Positions 30,468-39,577 of a stretch of DNA of 64,000 nt are shown one piece after another (position 1 is the first letter of the stretch; every line of letters begins with the position of its first letter). The DNA is from Psychrobacter sp. 4Dc (GTDB lineage: Bacteria > Pseudomonadota > Gammaproteobacteria > Pseudomonadales > Moraxellaceae). The stretch is from the NCBI RefSeq assembly GCF_002836715.1, contig NZ_PJAT01000085.1, forward strand, positions 1 through 64,000, written 5' to 3'. The translations under genes and the position numbers were made by a program. A model generated the notes under the pieces. That model was given only the letters and a program-made list of their open reading frames with translations, was not told where the DNA came from and searched no databases.

Positions 30468-31070
30468 ATGAATGCTCCCGATTATATTTCTGGCTTCCTA
30501 CTTGGGCTATCTCTCATCATTGCTATTGGCTCCCAAAACGCCTTTGTACTCAAACAAGGGCTCAAACGCGAGCACATATTTTTTGTTTGTTTATTTTGTG
30601 CGGTGAGCGATGCGTTTTTAATATCAGCAGGTGTTGGTGGTTTTGGTGCAGTTACGGCCCGCTATCCTCACGTTATAGATATCGCAAAAATAGCAGGCGT
30701 TATATTTTTATTAGGATATGGCTTACAGAGTTTGTATGCCAGCGTACGTGTGTCACATGCTTTGACTGTCGAAGGACAAGTCGTGACTAGCTTAAAAAAA
30801 GCCTTGTTACTATGCTTTGGTTTTACTTGGCTAAACCCGCACGTCTATCTAGACACATTGGTACTCGTCGGCATGGTCTCTACGGGTGCAAGCAGTAAAT
30901 TGACGTTTGCCGCAGGTGCAATTAGCGCTTCGTTCTTTTTCTTCTTTGCGCTTGGGTATGGTGCACGATTACTCAGGCCTCTATTTGAGAAGCCTAAGGC
31001 ATGGAACATACTGGATGCTTTGGTAGGGTTACTGATGCTCTATCTAGCTTGGCATTTGTATCAAAGCTGA
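30468..31070 (+). CDS. LysE/ArgO family amino-acid exporter
   Basis: Inner-membrane exporter of basic amino acids (arginine or lysine) by family. The 200 residues have six predicted transmembrane helices. The LysE signature is at the start: LSLIIAIGSQNAFVLKQGLKREH. Also present are VCLFCAVSDAFLISAGVGGFG, FGFTWLNPHVYLDTLVLVG and the closing LYLAWHLY. The ribosome site is weak. No LysR-type ArgP/LysG regulator is adjacent, so its control is unclear. Substrate cannot be fixed from sequence. Confidence 0.9.
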   Translation: MNAPDYISGFLLGLSLIIAIGSQNAFVLKQGLKREHIFFVCLFCAVSDAFLISAGVGGFGAVTARYPHVIDIAKIAGVIFLLGYGLQSLYASVRVSHALTVEGQVVTSLKKALLLCFGFTWLNPHVYLDTLVLVGMVSTGASSKLTFAAGAISASFFFFFALGYGARLLRPLFEKPKAWNILDALVGLLMLYLAWHLYQS

Positions 31071-31222
31071 TAGAAGTATAACTAGGAAATGATAGATAAG
31101 CTGAGTGTTGAATAAACTGAATATTAAGTAAACGACGTATTGGATAAACTAAATTACGTCGATATCCGATATCCGCTAACCACTGTATAAATATATATGG
31201 TTAGCAATATTGTATTGATCAT

Positions 31223-31864
31223 TTACATCAAGCTAGGAAAGAGCGTACGCAGTCCATTAACGATAATTTCGATAGAAACGGCTGCCAATAGCATACCCAT
31301 GATTCGACTCATGATGTTCAAGCCAGTATCGCCTAGTAAGCGACTGATACGACCTGCCGCCATCAATGCCAAATAGCAAAACAGACTGATGAATAAGCCA
31401 GCAATCAAGATAGCGGATACCTGCAAAATACCTGATACTTGTGAAGAGTAAATGATAACCGTGGAGATACCACCAGGCCCAATCATCATTGGAATCGCGA
31501 GGGGAACCACGGCAGCTGCCATCGAGACTGGCGCGTCTTTCACATGATCAACATCGAAGTTCTCTTGATCAGGTTTAACAGGGTTACCCTCTCCATTCAT
31601 CATATTTAGCGCAATTAAAAATACCAATATACCGCCTGCCAACTGGAACGAGCCGATAGAAATACCAAGGGTTTTTAGTAGCGTTTCACCTGCAATCGTG
31701 AAAAAGCTGATGGTGATAAAAATGGTCAAACAAGCAACGCGCGCGACCTTACGTCGATTGTTCATCGAATAGCCGCGAGTCAAATCTAAAAATAACGTCA
31801 ATGCGCTAAATGGATTGATCAATACCATAAAGGCTAGGATTATCTTGATAATTTCAGTATTCAC
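31223..31864 (-). CDS. MarC family (YhgN-like) membrane protein
   Basis: Integral membrane protein of the UPF0056/MarC family, 213 residues with six predicted transmembrane helices. Family patterns are INPFSALTLFLDLT near the N-terminus, FQLAGGILVFLIALNM, and AVVPLAIPMMIGPGGIST in the second half. The MarC name comes from the mar locus, but a role in antibiotic resistance was not upheld, and the transport function is unknown. It stands alone and is convergent with the ArgO-like gene. Confidence 0.9.
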   Translation of the reverse strand: MNTEIIKIILAFMVLINPFSALTLFLDLTRGYSMNNRRKVARVACLTIFITISFFTIAGETLLKTLGISIGSFQLAGGILVFLIALNMMNGEGNPVKPDQENFDVDHVKDAPVSMAAAVVPLAIPMMIGPGGISTVIIYSSQVSGILQVSAILIAGLFISLFCYLALMAAGRISRLLGDTGLNIMSRIMGMLLAAVSIEIIVNGLRTLFPSLM

Positions 31865-32166
31865 TGAGCGCTCGCTTGTCTATTGATACCGCTTGTGCAA
31901 AAAGATAAGGTCATCGTGCGAGTGCAACGATGACCCAATAGGCAACTAAAAATAGCATTGTAGCATAGGCAGATAAGCTAAGAAAATCATTAACTTTGCG
32001 CCGTTACGCCTACATGTCACCTTAGTAAAGCTTCAGTGTAAAAACAAGCATTTAACCGATTATCAGTACAAGCTGTCAGTATAAATTGCCATTCTATTAA
32101 CTCGGTGATAGTCCTTTCGCTAAAATCTAGCGTATATAATGATATTAGCCTTTATTACGCCTGCAC
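31865..32166. other. Intergenic region, no gene seen
   Basis: 302 bases between the marC start and the nadC stop. It should include the end of the nadC transcript and the marC promoter. No strong hairpin, repeat or reading frame found. Confidence 0.4.
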
Positions 32167-33027
32167 TTATGCACTAAAATCTAGCCCAATATCCAAGGCT
32201 GTCGTACTGTGCGTCAAATAGCCCATCGCGATAAAATCAACCCCTGTACTTGCCGCCGCTTGTACCGTTTCAGGCGTAATACCACCTGAGGCTTCAGTCT
32301 TTGCTCGACCCTGACACATAGTAACCGCTTGCGATAATGTTTCAGGCGACATGTTGTCTAATAGCACTAAACTCACACCTGCATCGAGCGCTTGCTCTAA
32401 TTGCTCTAGTGTATCGACTTCGACCTCAATAGGAATCAGATGCCCAGCAAATTTCTGGGCTTGCTGAATGGCCGTTTTGATGTCACCAGCAATGGCGATA
32501 TGATTGTCTTTAATTAAAATCGCATCATCCAATCCCAAGCGATGGTTGCGTCCGCCGCCGCAGCGTACGGCGTATTTTTGTACAATACGTAAGCCTGGAA
32601 TGGTCTTGCGTGTACAAGTAATCTGCGCAGGATATTGGGCCACACTATCGACAATCTGACGGGTCGCTGTCGCAATACCGCTGAGATGGGTCATAAAGTT
32701 CAGTGCCGTGCGTTCTGCTGTCAACAAGTGACGCGCGTTACCTTTTACGGTCGCTAACACTGCGCCAGCCTCTACTGTTTCGCCATCCTGTACTTGTGCA
32801 ATAAACTCAATTTGTGCATCGACTAAGGCAAAAGACAAACGTGCCAAATCGATACCACATATCACGCCTGCTTGCCGCGCCTTGATCTGTAGCTGCGCTT
32901 GCATATCGGCTGGGATAGTAGCTTGCGACGTTACATCACCACGCCTACCCAAATCTTCAGTTAGTGCATTCTCAACCAATGGTTTAAGCAATACGTCATC
33001 CAATGCTGGCGCTTTTTCAATTGTCAT
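32167..33027 (-). CDS. nadC: Nicotinate-nucleotide pyrophosphorylase (quinolinate PRTase)
   Basis: Converts quinolinate and PRPP to nicotinate mononucleotide, the third step of de novo NAD synthesis. The 286 residues match the family. Visible are LTAERTALNFMTHLSGIAT, TCTRKTIPGLR, the phosphate/substrate loop KYAVRCGGGRNHRLGL, DAILIKDNH and EVEVDTLEQ. AAGGG precedes the ATG. An imperfect palindrome shared with the nadA promoter lies about 46-68 bases upstream, so it is probably controlled by the adjacent NadQ-like regulator. Confidence 0.97.
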   Translation of the reverse strand: MTIEKAPALDDVLLKPLVENALTEDLGRRGDVTSQATIPADMQAQLQIKARQAGVICGIDLARLSFALVDAQIEFIAQVQDGETVEAGAVLATVKGNARHLLTAERTALNFMTHLSGIATATRQIVDSVAQYPAQITCTRKTIPGLRIVQKYAVRCGGGRNHRLGLDDAILIKDNHIAIAGDIKTAIQQAQKFAGHLIPIEVEVDTLEQLEQALDAGVSLVLLDNMSPETLSQAVTMCQGRAKTEASGGITPETVQAAASTGVDFIAMGYLTHSTTALDIGLDFSA

Positions 33028-33072
33028 CTTTGACCCTTATCTAGGCATGATATTGATAGAAACTGCTCGTCA

Positions 33073-33095
33073 TTTAAACTCAAAATGAGCATAAA
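33073..33095. promoter_or_regulatory. Putative NadQ operator upstream of nadC
   Basis: TTTAAACTCA and TGAGCATAAA are separated by AAA, giving an imperfect palindrome in which 8 of 10 arm positions pair. The right arm plus the next base matches the nadA site in 10 of 11 positions. Both sites lie in front of NAD genes and flank the regulator gene. Confidence 0.7.
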
Positions 33096-33188
33096 TATAG
33101 CGTAAAGTTAGCGACCCTGCAAGGAAAGGTGACAGATTTTTCGTTTTGCTAGCTATGTTAAGTACGAGATATTATTGGATGCTCATCG

Positions 33189-34220
33189 TTATTTGCGCTT
33201 AGGAAGTTTGCTGTCCATCAATAAACTCTGTAATTCAATATCATGGCGGAAGCGATATAACTTGGCAGGACGACCGCGCTGAGCAGTACTACTCTCTCCT
33301 GTCTCCATTACTAGATTTTGCGAATCAAGCAATCGACGAAAGTTTTGCTTGTGCAAGCGCACTCCTGATAATGCCTCAACACTCTGCTGCAACTGCGATA
33401 AGGTAAAGACGTCTGGCATCAGACCAAAAATAAGCGGTCTATATTCAATCTTCGCGCGCAGTCTTGAGATAGCAGTAGCAATCACGCGACGGTGATCATA
33501 ATACATGGGGACGCCTATGCGTTGTGACCAGTCCTCTGGCAAAGCAACAGCCTGATAGTTGGGCGGATAATTAGGGGCTTCGGGTATCAGACCTGCTTCA
33601 TAAAGCATCTCATAGCGTAGTAATACATGCTCTGCAATCCATTCTCTACTTTCATTATCGTGTTCGTTGAATGATTGACTGTCAGTGAGTTTGCCACTTG
33701 CCAAAAACGCTTCGTCCAGCCCCCAACACAGGCCAACTCGCTGACGCCTGCGCTGTTGGACAATCGAGTCGTTGGCAGTATTGGCCCATTCAAGTAGCGC
33801 AGGCACGATAAAGTCCATAATAATACTGGGCATACCGTCCAAATGATTTTCCCATGGGAAATAATCATACCAATCTCGCCAGAGTGCTTTGCTTTGGAGT
33901 GCCTGCGTTTGCGTCTCTTGCACCAAACCTAAATAACTCACATACACCAACGCATGGCCATCAATATTACGCCTGTTAGTATCGACAAAGGTATATAACT
34001 GCTCCAAATATCCAAGCGGTTGCTGCGTTTGCTCCTCTACCCATTGACGCACACCTGCTTGTAACGAGCGATGTAGCGGCATAAGTGGCCCATTTGGCAA
34101 CAGCTTGCCTTGGTCAACGGTTAGAACGCGCGCGATATGCTCTGTGATAGCGACCAATACGGCGACTACTTCTGTCGTGCCGCTACCTTGCTGGTGCGCA
34201 TGTGAATAAGACAACGTCAT
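33189..34220 (-). CDS. nadQ: NadQ/NrtR-like transcriptional regulator of NAD synthesis
   Basis: Predicted repressor of nadA-nadB and nadC. The 343-residue protein has a large N-terminal region without a recognisable catalytic Nudix box, so it is probably a ligand sensor. The C-terminal winged helix (about 270-332) has DVFTLSQLQQSVEALSG and QNFRRLLDSQNLV. A basic wing follows, with AQRGRPAKLYRFR, the pattern known from NrtR and the COG4111 NadQ group. AAGGA lies rather far (14 bases) from the ATG. Its position between nadC and nadA, and the shared palindromes, support the role. The family name is recalled, not searched. Confidence 0.8.
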   Translation of the reverse strand: MTLSYSHAHQQGSGTTEVVAVLVAITEHIARVLTVDQGKLLPNGPLMPLHRSLQAGVRQWVEEQTQQPLGYLEQLYTFVDTNRRNIDGHALVYVSYLGLVQETQTQALQSKALWRDWYDYFPWENHLDGMPSIIMDFIVPALLEWANTANDSIVQQRRRQRVGLCWGLDEAFLASGKLTDSQSFNEHDNESREWIAEHVLLRYEMLYEAGLIPEAPNYPPNYQAVALPEDWSQRIGVPMYYDHRRVIATAISRLRAKIEYRPLIFGLMPDVFTLSQLQQSVEALSGVRLHKQNFRRLLDSQNLVMETGESSTAQRGRPAKLYRFRHDIELQSLLMDSKLPKRK

Positions 34221-34580
34221 GGCTTTGGGAATTATCCTTTTTCTCTGAAATGTAAAAGGCTATTGGGGTTAATAGCTATGGTATTGCTTAGTATAGCTCG
34301 AATCTAAAACTATCATAGTCTGTGGTTGTAAGTATGAAAAATCAATATAGATAAATAGTTATAAGGGGCATGAATTAGCACTGTTTTTAAGCTCAGTACG
34401 GCTTAATTACACATCACTTTGAGCACTAAAACCTAATCTTTTGACTTATTAAGTATAAAAAACCACTTGTAATTATGCTCAAAATGAGCATAATTAAGAC
34501 AACTTATAAATTTATTATGTCCAATTACCTATTTTTTAGCTCATACATTTATCGTTATTGCACCAACAAAGGCTGCCATT
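34221..34580. other. Divergent nadQ / nadA control region
   Basis: 360 AT-rich bases with the nadA promoter and operator in the right third. The left part should hold the nadQ promoter, where I saw no second copy of the palindrome. This suggests that nadQ is not autoregulated through this motif unless it acts from a distance. Confidence 0.45.
34467..34495 (+). promoter_or_regulatory. nadA promoter with overlapping palindromic operator
   Basis: A perfect palindrome, AATTATGCTCA and TGAGCATAATT around AAA, occupies 34471-34495. It is superimposed on a plausible sigma70 promoter: TTGTAA at 34467, a 17-base spacer, and ATAATT at 34490. Binding here would cover the spacer and the -10 box, which fits repression. 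It lies 86-110 bases before the nadA ATG. The palindrome is direct observation; the promoter and the binding protein are inference. Confidence 0.75.
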
Positions 34581-35720
34581 ATGAAAAAATATCCTTACGA
34601 CGCACCTATCATGAGTACAGACAATCGCATCGCCACTCAGATGAACATTGAATATGCCAAGGCTAAAATGCCAGCAAACTTGCCTCGCGCTGAACGCATC
34701 GTGGTTGAAGAAAATATCAAGCAGCTGCTGAAAGAGAATAATGCCGTACTGGTAGCACATTACTATGTCGACCCTTTTATCCAAGACTTGGCATTGGCAA
34801 CCGGTGGCTGCGTCGGTGACTCACTTGAAATGGCACGCTTTGGACAAGCTCATAGCGCCCAAACATTGGTCGTCGCTGGTGTGCGCTTTATGGGTGAATC
34901 GGCAAAAATATTGAGCATGGAAAAGACCGTCCTCATGCCAGATTTAGAAGCCGAATGCTCGCTCGATTTAGGCTGTCCTGCTGACGAGTTTTCAGCATTT
35001 TGTGATGCCCATCCTGAGCGTACTGTTGTCGTCTACGCCAATACCAGCGCCGCAGTAAAAGCGAGAGCTGATTGGGTAGTGACCTCATCTGTCGGTATCG
35101 ACATCGTTCGTCATTTACATGCCCAAGGTGAGCCGATTATTTGGGGACCTGACCGTCATTTGGGTAAATATATCGCTCGTGAGACTGGCGCAGACATGTT
35201 GCTCTGGCAAGGGTCTTGTTTGGTACATAACGAATTTAAAGCCACTGAACTCCTGCAATTAAAACAGGAGCACCCAGAGGCCAAAGTCTTGGTACATCCT
35301 GAGTCACCTGATAGCGTGGTGGCACTCGCTGATGTGGTCGGCTCGACTAGCAAACTTTTGCAATCAACGTATGAGGTGGATGCTGATACCTTTATCGTCG
35401 CTACTGATTTGGGTATATTGCACGAGATGCAAAAACGCTCACCAAACAAGCGATTCTTGGCCGCACCAACTGCTGGTGAGAGTGCAAGCTGTAAGAGCTG
35501 TGCGTTTTGTCCTTGGATGGCCATGAACGGTCTAAAAGGGATTGAACAGTGCTTAACCAATCAAAGCGGTGAAGTGCTAATGACACCTGAGCTAGCAGTA
35601 GCAGCTAAGAAACCTTTACAACGGATGCTCGATTTTGCTGAAGTACAAAAGCAACGCGTGGCCGCTAGTGGCGACATTGTAAAAGACCGTACACTGTTTG
35701 CTAACGTTGGGGCAGCCTAG
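34581..35720 (+). CDS. nadA: Quinolinate synthase
   Basis: [4Fe-4S] enzyme condensing iminoaspartate with dihydroxyacetone phosphate to quinolinate. The 379 residues include [38 protein letters not shown], and [16 protein letters not shown]. The probable cluster ligands are in AECSLDLGC, in QGSCLVH and in [14 protein letters not shown] precedes the ATG by 9 bases. The gene is followed almost at once by nadB, and the palindrome upstream marks it as regulated. Confidence 0.97.
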   Translation: MKKYPYDAPIMSTDNRIATQMNIEYAKAKMPANLPRAERIVVEENIKQLLKENNAVLVAHYYVDPFIQDLALATGGCVGDSLEMARFGQAHSAQTLVVAGVRFMGESAKILSMEKTVLMPDLEAECSLDLGCPADEFSAFCDAHPERTVVVYANTSAAVKARADWVVTSSVGIDIVRHLHAQGEPIIWGPDRHLGKYIARETGADMLLWQGSCLVHNEFKATELLQLKQEHPEAKVLVHPESPDSVVALADVVGSTSKLLQSTYEVDADTFIVATDLGILHEMQKRSPNKRFLAAPTAGESASCKSCAFCPWMAMNGLKGIEQCLTNQSGEVLMTPELAVAAKKPLQRMLDFAEVQKQRVAASGDIVKDRTLFANVGAA

Positions 35721-35790
35721 CATGAGTCAGTCGCATTCAGTTGATCGTTCCAGCACCACTCGCTATATAAATAACAGGAGCAGCAGTGAT

Positions 35791-37701
35791 ATGAGTCATA
35801 TTATAAAAACTGATGTTTTTATTATTGGAGCTGGTCTGGCAGGTTTGAGCACCGCGCTATCTCTGCCGAAATCGCTGAATATCACTGTTTTAAGCAAAGC
35901 GGCACTTGAAGTGTGCTCAAGTCATTACGCTCAAGGTGGTATCGCAGCTAGCTTAGACAAAGCAGACTCTGTGACTGAGCATGTCGCTGATACTTTAATC
36001 GCTGGCGCAGGATTGTGTGCGATGGACAATACTGCCCGTATCTTGGGTGCAGGACAGCAAGCGGTGCAGTGGCTATGCGAGCAAGGTGTGCCATTTACTC
36101 AATCTACTTTAACTAAAAAAATTGATAATACACCTGATTTTGCAGTCTTAAAAACCAGTGACTTACACTTGACCAAAGAAGGCGGTCATGGCTGTAGACG
36201 TGTGGCTCATGCGGATGATGCAACGGGTCGGCACGTGATGGACGCATTAAACATCAAAGCACAGACTGCCGCCAATATCACTATCTTGCCTTATCATGAA
36301 GCATTAGAGTTACTGACCTCACCTATGATTAGCAGCTCTTCTTTTAGCATAAACGATAGCGAGATTAGACATTGCCGAGGGGCGCTGGTCTTTGATCATA
36401 TCAATGAGCGTCAACTCATCATTCATAGTTCAGCTGTCGTACTCGCTAGTGGTGGCTTGGGTCAACTATTTAAGCGTGCCAGCGCACCTAACGTCTGTGT
36501 TGGTGATGGCATCATGATGGCATGGCAAGCAGGCTGTCGCTTGGCAAATTTAGAATTTATTCAATTTCACCCAACGGGTCTGGCATTAGATGACAGCAGC
36601 TTTTTGATATCTGAAGCATTACGCGGTGAAGGTGGACGACTGTATTGTCCGCAGACTGGCGCGCGCTTTATGTTAGATATTGATGAGCGCGCTGAATTGG
36701 CGCCACGCGATATCGTCGCTCGAGCAATAGCCAATCAGATTAGTAGTAACGGACTTGGCTATGTTCACCTTGATGTCAGTCACTTGCCAGCTGCATTCAT
36801 ACAAGCGCATTTCCCGCAGATTTATCAGACGCTGCTAGCACTCGGCATAGATATGACCACAGACCCTATTCCGGTCGCTCCGACTGCCCATTATAGTTGT
36901 GGCGGCGTGGTGACTGATGCCAATGGATTGACCGATATTGCAGGGCTGTATGCAGCAGGTGAAGTTGCTTATACAGGGCTGCATGGAGCCAACCGCTTAG
37001 CAAGCAATTCATTGTTGGAGTGTGTGGTGGTTGGTCGCAACATCGCCGCCAACTTACCTCATTACTTAATAAAATTGGAACGCTTAAAGAACTTAGAAGC
37101 TTTAGAGAAAACGGCTGAAGTTTTAGAAAAAATGGCACAGCCACATACGACTGCCTATTATGGACTACATCAGTTAGCTGCCGGTATTTGGCAATATCCG
37201 ACATTAGAAAACACTCAATTTGTCATCTTGCCATCTTCCAAGCAGTCATCACTCCCAGCTTATAAGGCTGATAAAGCATTTCATTCTGACGTAGATATTG
37301 CAGAGATAACTATAGCGTTGAAAGCTCTTTTGACAGCCAATATGGGCATCACACGTAGCGATGAAAAATTAGAGCAAGCATTGCGACAAATTGAGCAGTG
37401 GCAAGAGTCAATCGAACATACTGAGATCATGCTATCTGATACGAGCAGTAGAACTCCTACTACTAACAGTGAGCTTGCCATTTTTCAATTGGTGAGGCAA
37501 TTAGCGTTAGCAACGATGATTGTTCAATCGGCTTATCAGCGCTTTGAGAGTCGCGGTGGGCATTATCGTGAGGATTATCCTAACTTAGCTGAAACGCCTT
37601 TAACCAGTATCATTTTGCCACGGAGAAACGCTACGCTTGGTTCCATGAATCGCATTACAGAAAACGAGCGGCTACCAATACTTGTTACTGACCATATTTA
37701 A
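35791..37701 (+). CDS. nadB: L-aspartate oxidase
   Basis: FAD enzyme oxidising L-aspartate to iminoaspartate for NadA. The FAD site is DVFIIGAGLAGLS. Catalytic-region motifs are HYAQGGIAA, GGHGCRRVAHADDATGRH, FIQFHPTGL, SEALRGEGGRL and HGANRLASNSLLE. From the ATG at 35791, which has AGGAG ten bases upstream, the protein has 636 residues, about 100 more than usual. The excess lies in a Ser-rich insert (near AMISSSSFSIN-like sequence) and an enlarged helical C-terminus. An ATG at 35722, two bases after the nadA stop, would add 23 polar residues and is the alternative start. Confidence 0.95.
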   Translation: MSHIIKTDVFIIGAGLAGLSTALSLPKSLNITVLSKAALEVCSSHYAQGGIAASLDKADSVTEHVADTLIAGAGLCAMDNTARILGAGQQAVQWLCEQGVPFTQSTLTKKIDNTPDFAVLKTSDLHLTKEGGHGCRRVAHADDATGRHVMDALNIKAQTAANITILPYHEALELLTSPMISSSSFSINDSEIRHCRGALVFDHINERQLIIHSSAVVLASGGLGQLFKRASAPNVCVGDGIMMAWQAGCRLANLEFIQFHPTGLALDDSSFLISEALRGEGGRLYCPQTGARFMLDIDERAELAPRDIVARAIANQISSNGLGYVHLDVSHLPAAFIQAHFPQIYQTLLALGIDMTTDPIPVAPTAHYSCGGVVTDANGLTDIAGLYAAGEVAYTGLHGANRLASNSLLECVVVGRNIAANLPHYLIKLERLKNLEALEKTAEVLEKMAQPHTTAYYGLHQLAAGIWQYPTLENTQFVILPSSKQSSLPAYKADKAFHSDVDIAEITIALKALLTANMGITRSDEKLEQALRQIEQWQESIEHTEIMLSDTSSRTPTTNSELAIFQLVRQLALATMIVQSAYQRFESRGGHYREDYPNLAETPLTSIILPRRNATLGSMNRITENERLPILVTDHI

Positions 37702-37828
37702 ACCTACGACAGATAACAGATAATAGCCAAACCCATCAAGAGGATATCTAACACTATAGTTAAAGAAGCATTTAAGCTATCATTATGGATAGGCTTAAAA
37801 TATTACTTCTTCTTTGAGTGTCCACGGT

Positions 37829-38722
37829 ATGGCTTCTGATATTGTGTTTGTGATTGCCCTGATGATAATTGTCAGCTTGGCTTGGAGTATGCTTGCCGTA
37901 CCTCGTCTGCGCAAACGCTTGCCAAAAATCTACTTGATAGCCCGCTCGTGGTGGTTGATGCTCGCCGCGCTCTGCACTTGCTATGTGATTGCAAAAATAA
38001 CGAACGATACGCAAGGTTCTCATTCGCAAGTATATCCCTATCAATGGCTGCTCATTTTATTCTTTATATTAATTGGTATACGCGGCAGCTACGAGATTAA
38101 ACGCCTATGGTGTTTACGCAGTAAAGCCGTACTCATTAATAAACTCCAAGCGCAAGGCTTACAGCCAAATACTTCCCTACTAGCGAAAACCTCTCTCAAT
38201 CTGACTCAACACTATACGCGGCTCAATTCCTTAGATCTGCTACTGAGTGTTGCATTCATCTCACTCATCATTAGCCTTATTGTCTTGCAGCAATTGACCT
38301 GGCAACGCGAACAATATGGCGTTTTACTCTTCGTATTATTTGCCAGTCAGTTCAACGATATTGCTCAATATCTATGTGGAAGACTGCTTGGACGTAAGCT
38401 GTTTAAACGAGGTCTAGCGCCGACTATTAGCCCGAATAAAAGCATTGAAGGTGCTATCTTTGGCAGTTTAGTTGCGGCAATGTTGGCAGCAGTATTAGGT
38501 TTTTGGCTCACCCCTTTTGATTGGTGGGTCTGTCTATTAGCTACCTATGGCTTGGCTGTAAGCGGTATATTTGGAGACTTGTTGGAATCAGCATTTAAGC
38601 GTCAACATGGGGTGAAAGACACCGGAACGATGCTCGCTGGTCATGGTGGGGTATTAGATCGGATAGACAGTTTGCTGATTGGAGTGCCAGTATTTACCCT
38701 ACTGTACTGGTTATTTGGTTAA
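37829..38722 (+). CDS. CdsA-like CDP-diacylglycerol synthase (YnbB type)
   Basis: Integral membrane cytidylyltransferase. The 297 residues include about seven transmembrane segments. The C-terminal CdsA signature is complete: [13 protein letters not shown], then [12 protein letters not shown]. The upstream [15 protein letters not shown] stretch is also typical. It probably makes CDP-diacylglycerol or a related CDP-lipid. Its place opposite a CDP-alcohol phosphotransferase fusion suggests a specialised role like E. coli YnbB, rather than the housekeeping CdsA (expected elsewhere). The ATG at 37829 is weakly supported; an in-frame TTG 15 bases upstream is possible. Confidence 0.88.
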   Translation: MASDIVFVIALMIIVSLAWSMLAVPRLRKRLPKIYLIARSWWLMLAALCTCYVIAKITNDTQGSHSQVYPYQWLLILFFILIGIRGSYEIKRLWCLRSKAVLINKLQAQGLQPNTSLLAKTSLNLTQHYTRLNSLDLLLSVAFISLIISLIVLQQLTWQREQYGVLLFVLFASQFNDIAQYLCGRLLGRKLFKRGLAPTISPNKSIEGAIFGSLVAAMLAAVLGFWLTPFDWWVCLLATYGLAVSGIFGDLLESAFKRQHGVKDTGTMLAGHGGVLDRIDSLLIGVPVFTLLYWLFG

Positions 38723-38752
38723 ATACAATCAAAGCACAGATAGCATAGTCAT

Positions 38753-39577
38753 CTATGCTTTATCTAGTTTACTGCGCAATATCCAATTGAGCACAGGCTT
38801 TGGTAAATGGTTTAAAACACTTGTGATATAGCGCATCGAGCGTGGAAATATCGCCAGCTCTACATCATCGTCAATCGCTTGCATAATATGATCAACCGCC
38901 GCTTGCGTGCTCATGATAAATGGCTTATGGCTAGCATCGCCATCGTTTAAATCACGCAATGCTTGAGTATTGATATAGCCTGAAGCAATACAGTTCACTT
39001 GGATGTTGTAAGGCGCAAGTGCTGCTCGATAAGCGCTAGCCGTAGCAATCATTGCACGTTTGCTTTTTGCATAAAGGCTAGCATAAGGATAATCCATCGT
39101 ACCTGCGATAGAGGCAATACAGATGAGGCTAGTTCTGTCACTTCCAGTCAAATCCAACGCCTGATGTGATTGTTTTAACTGCTGCTTTAACTGATCACTT
39201 GCCCATCTAAAAACCTGCTCAAATGCCTGTAAATTAATTGCTAGCATTTGGTCGCTATCTGCTTGATTTAAGTGATGGATACGCTCATTGGTATAGCTAC
39301 CAGCACTATAGATCAGCCTTTGAAATGGAATACCTGACAAATTGTCTAATAACGTTTGCGTTTGATTTGGTTCAGTTAAATCACACACATAAGTTACGAT
39401 AGCAGGATGCTGGCTATTGATATCGGCTATCTTTGCTGCGCTACTACCAACAACGCTCACCTGCCAGCCAAGCATCTGATGATGCAACGCCAATGCCAAG
39501 CCAATGCCACTCGTACCACCAACGATAATAATATGCGGCGCATGGTTTCTAGTGATACCTTTTGCGATGTTTTTCAT
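38753..39577 (-). CDS. Short-chain dehydrogenase/reductase
   Basis: NAD(P)-dependent oxidoreductase of 274 residues. The Rossmann motif is GGTSGIG (about 20-26). The catalytic Ser lies in CIASIAG and the Tyr/Lys pair in YAKSK. The C-terminus is hydrophobic with basic residues (SVLNHLPKPVLNWILRSKL) and could touch the membrane. Its start overlaps the patatin-like gene stop by 4 bases, so the two are translationally coupled. The lipid context suggests a lipid or acyl substrate, but the sequence does not reveal it. Confidence 0.88.
   Translation of the reverse strand: MKNIAKGITRNHAPHIIIVGGTSGIGLALALHHQMLGWQVSVVGSSAAKIADINSQHPAIVTYVCDLTEPNQTQTLLDNLSGIPFQRLIYSAGSYTNERIHHLNQADSDQMLAINLQAFEQVFRWASDQLKQQLKQSHQALDLTGSDRTSLICIASIAGTMDYPYASLYAKSKRAMIATASAYRAALAPYNIQVNCIASGYINTQALRDLNDGDASHKPFIMSTQAAVDHIMQAIDDDVELAIFPRSMRYITSVLNHLPKPVLNWILRSKLDKA

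Noticed and set aside
35156-35586. Minus-strand frames inside nadA
   Set aside because: nadA on the plus strand has all family motifs; these are shadows.
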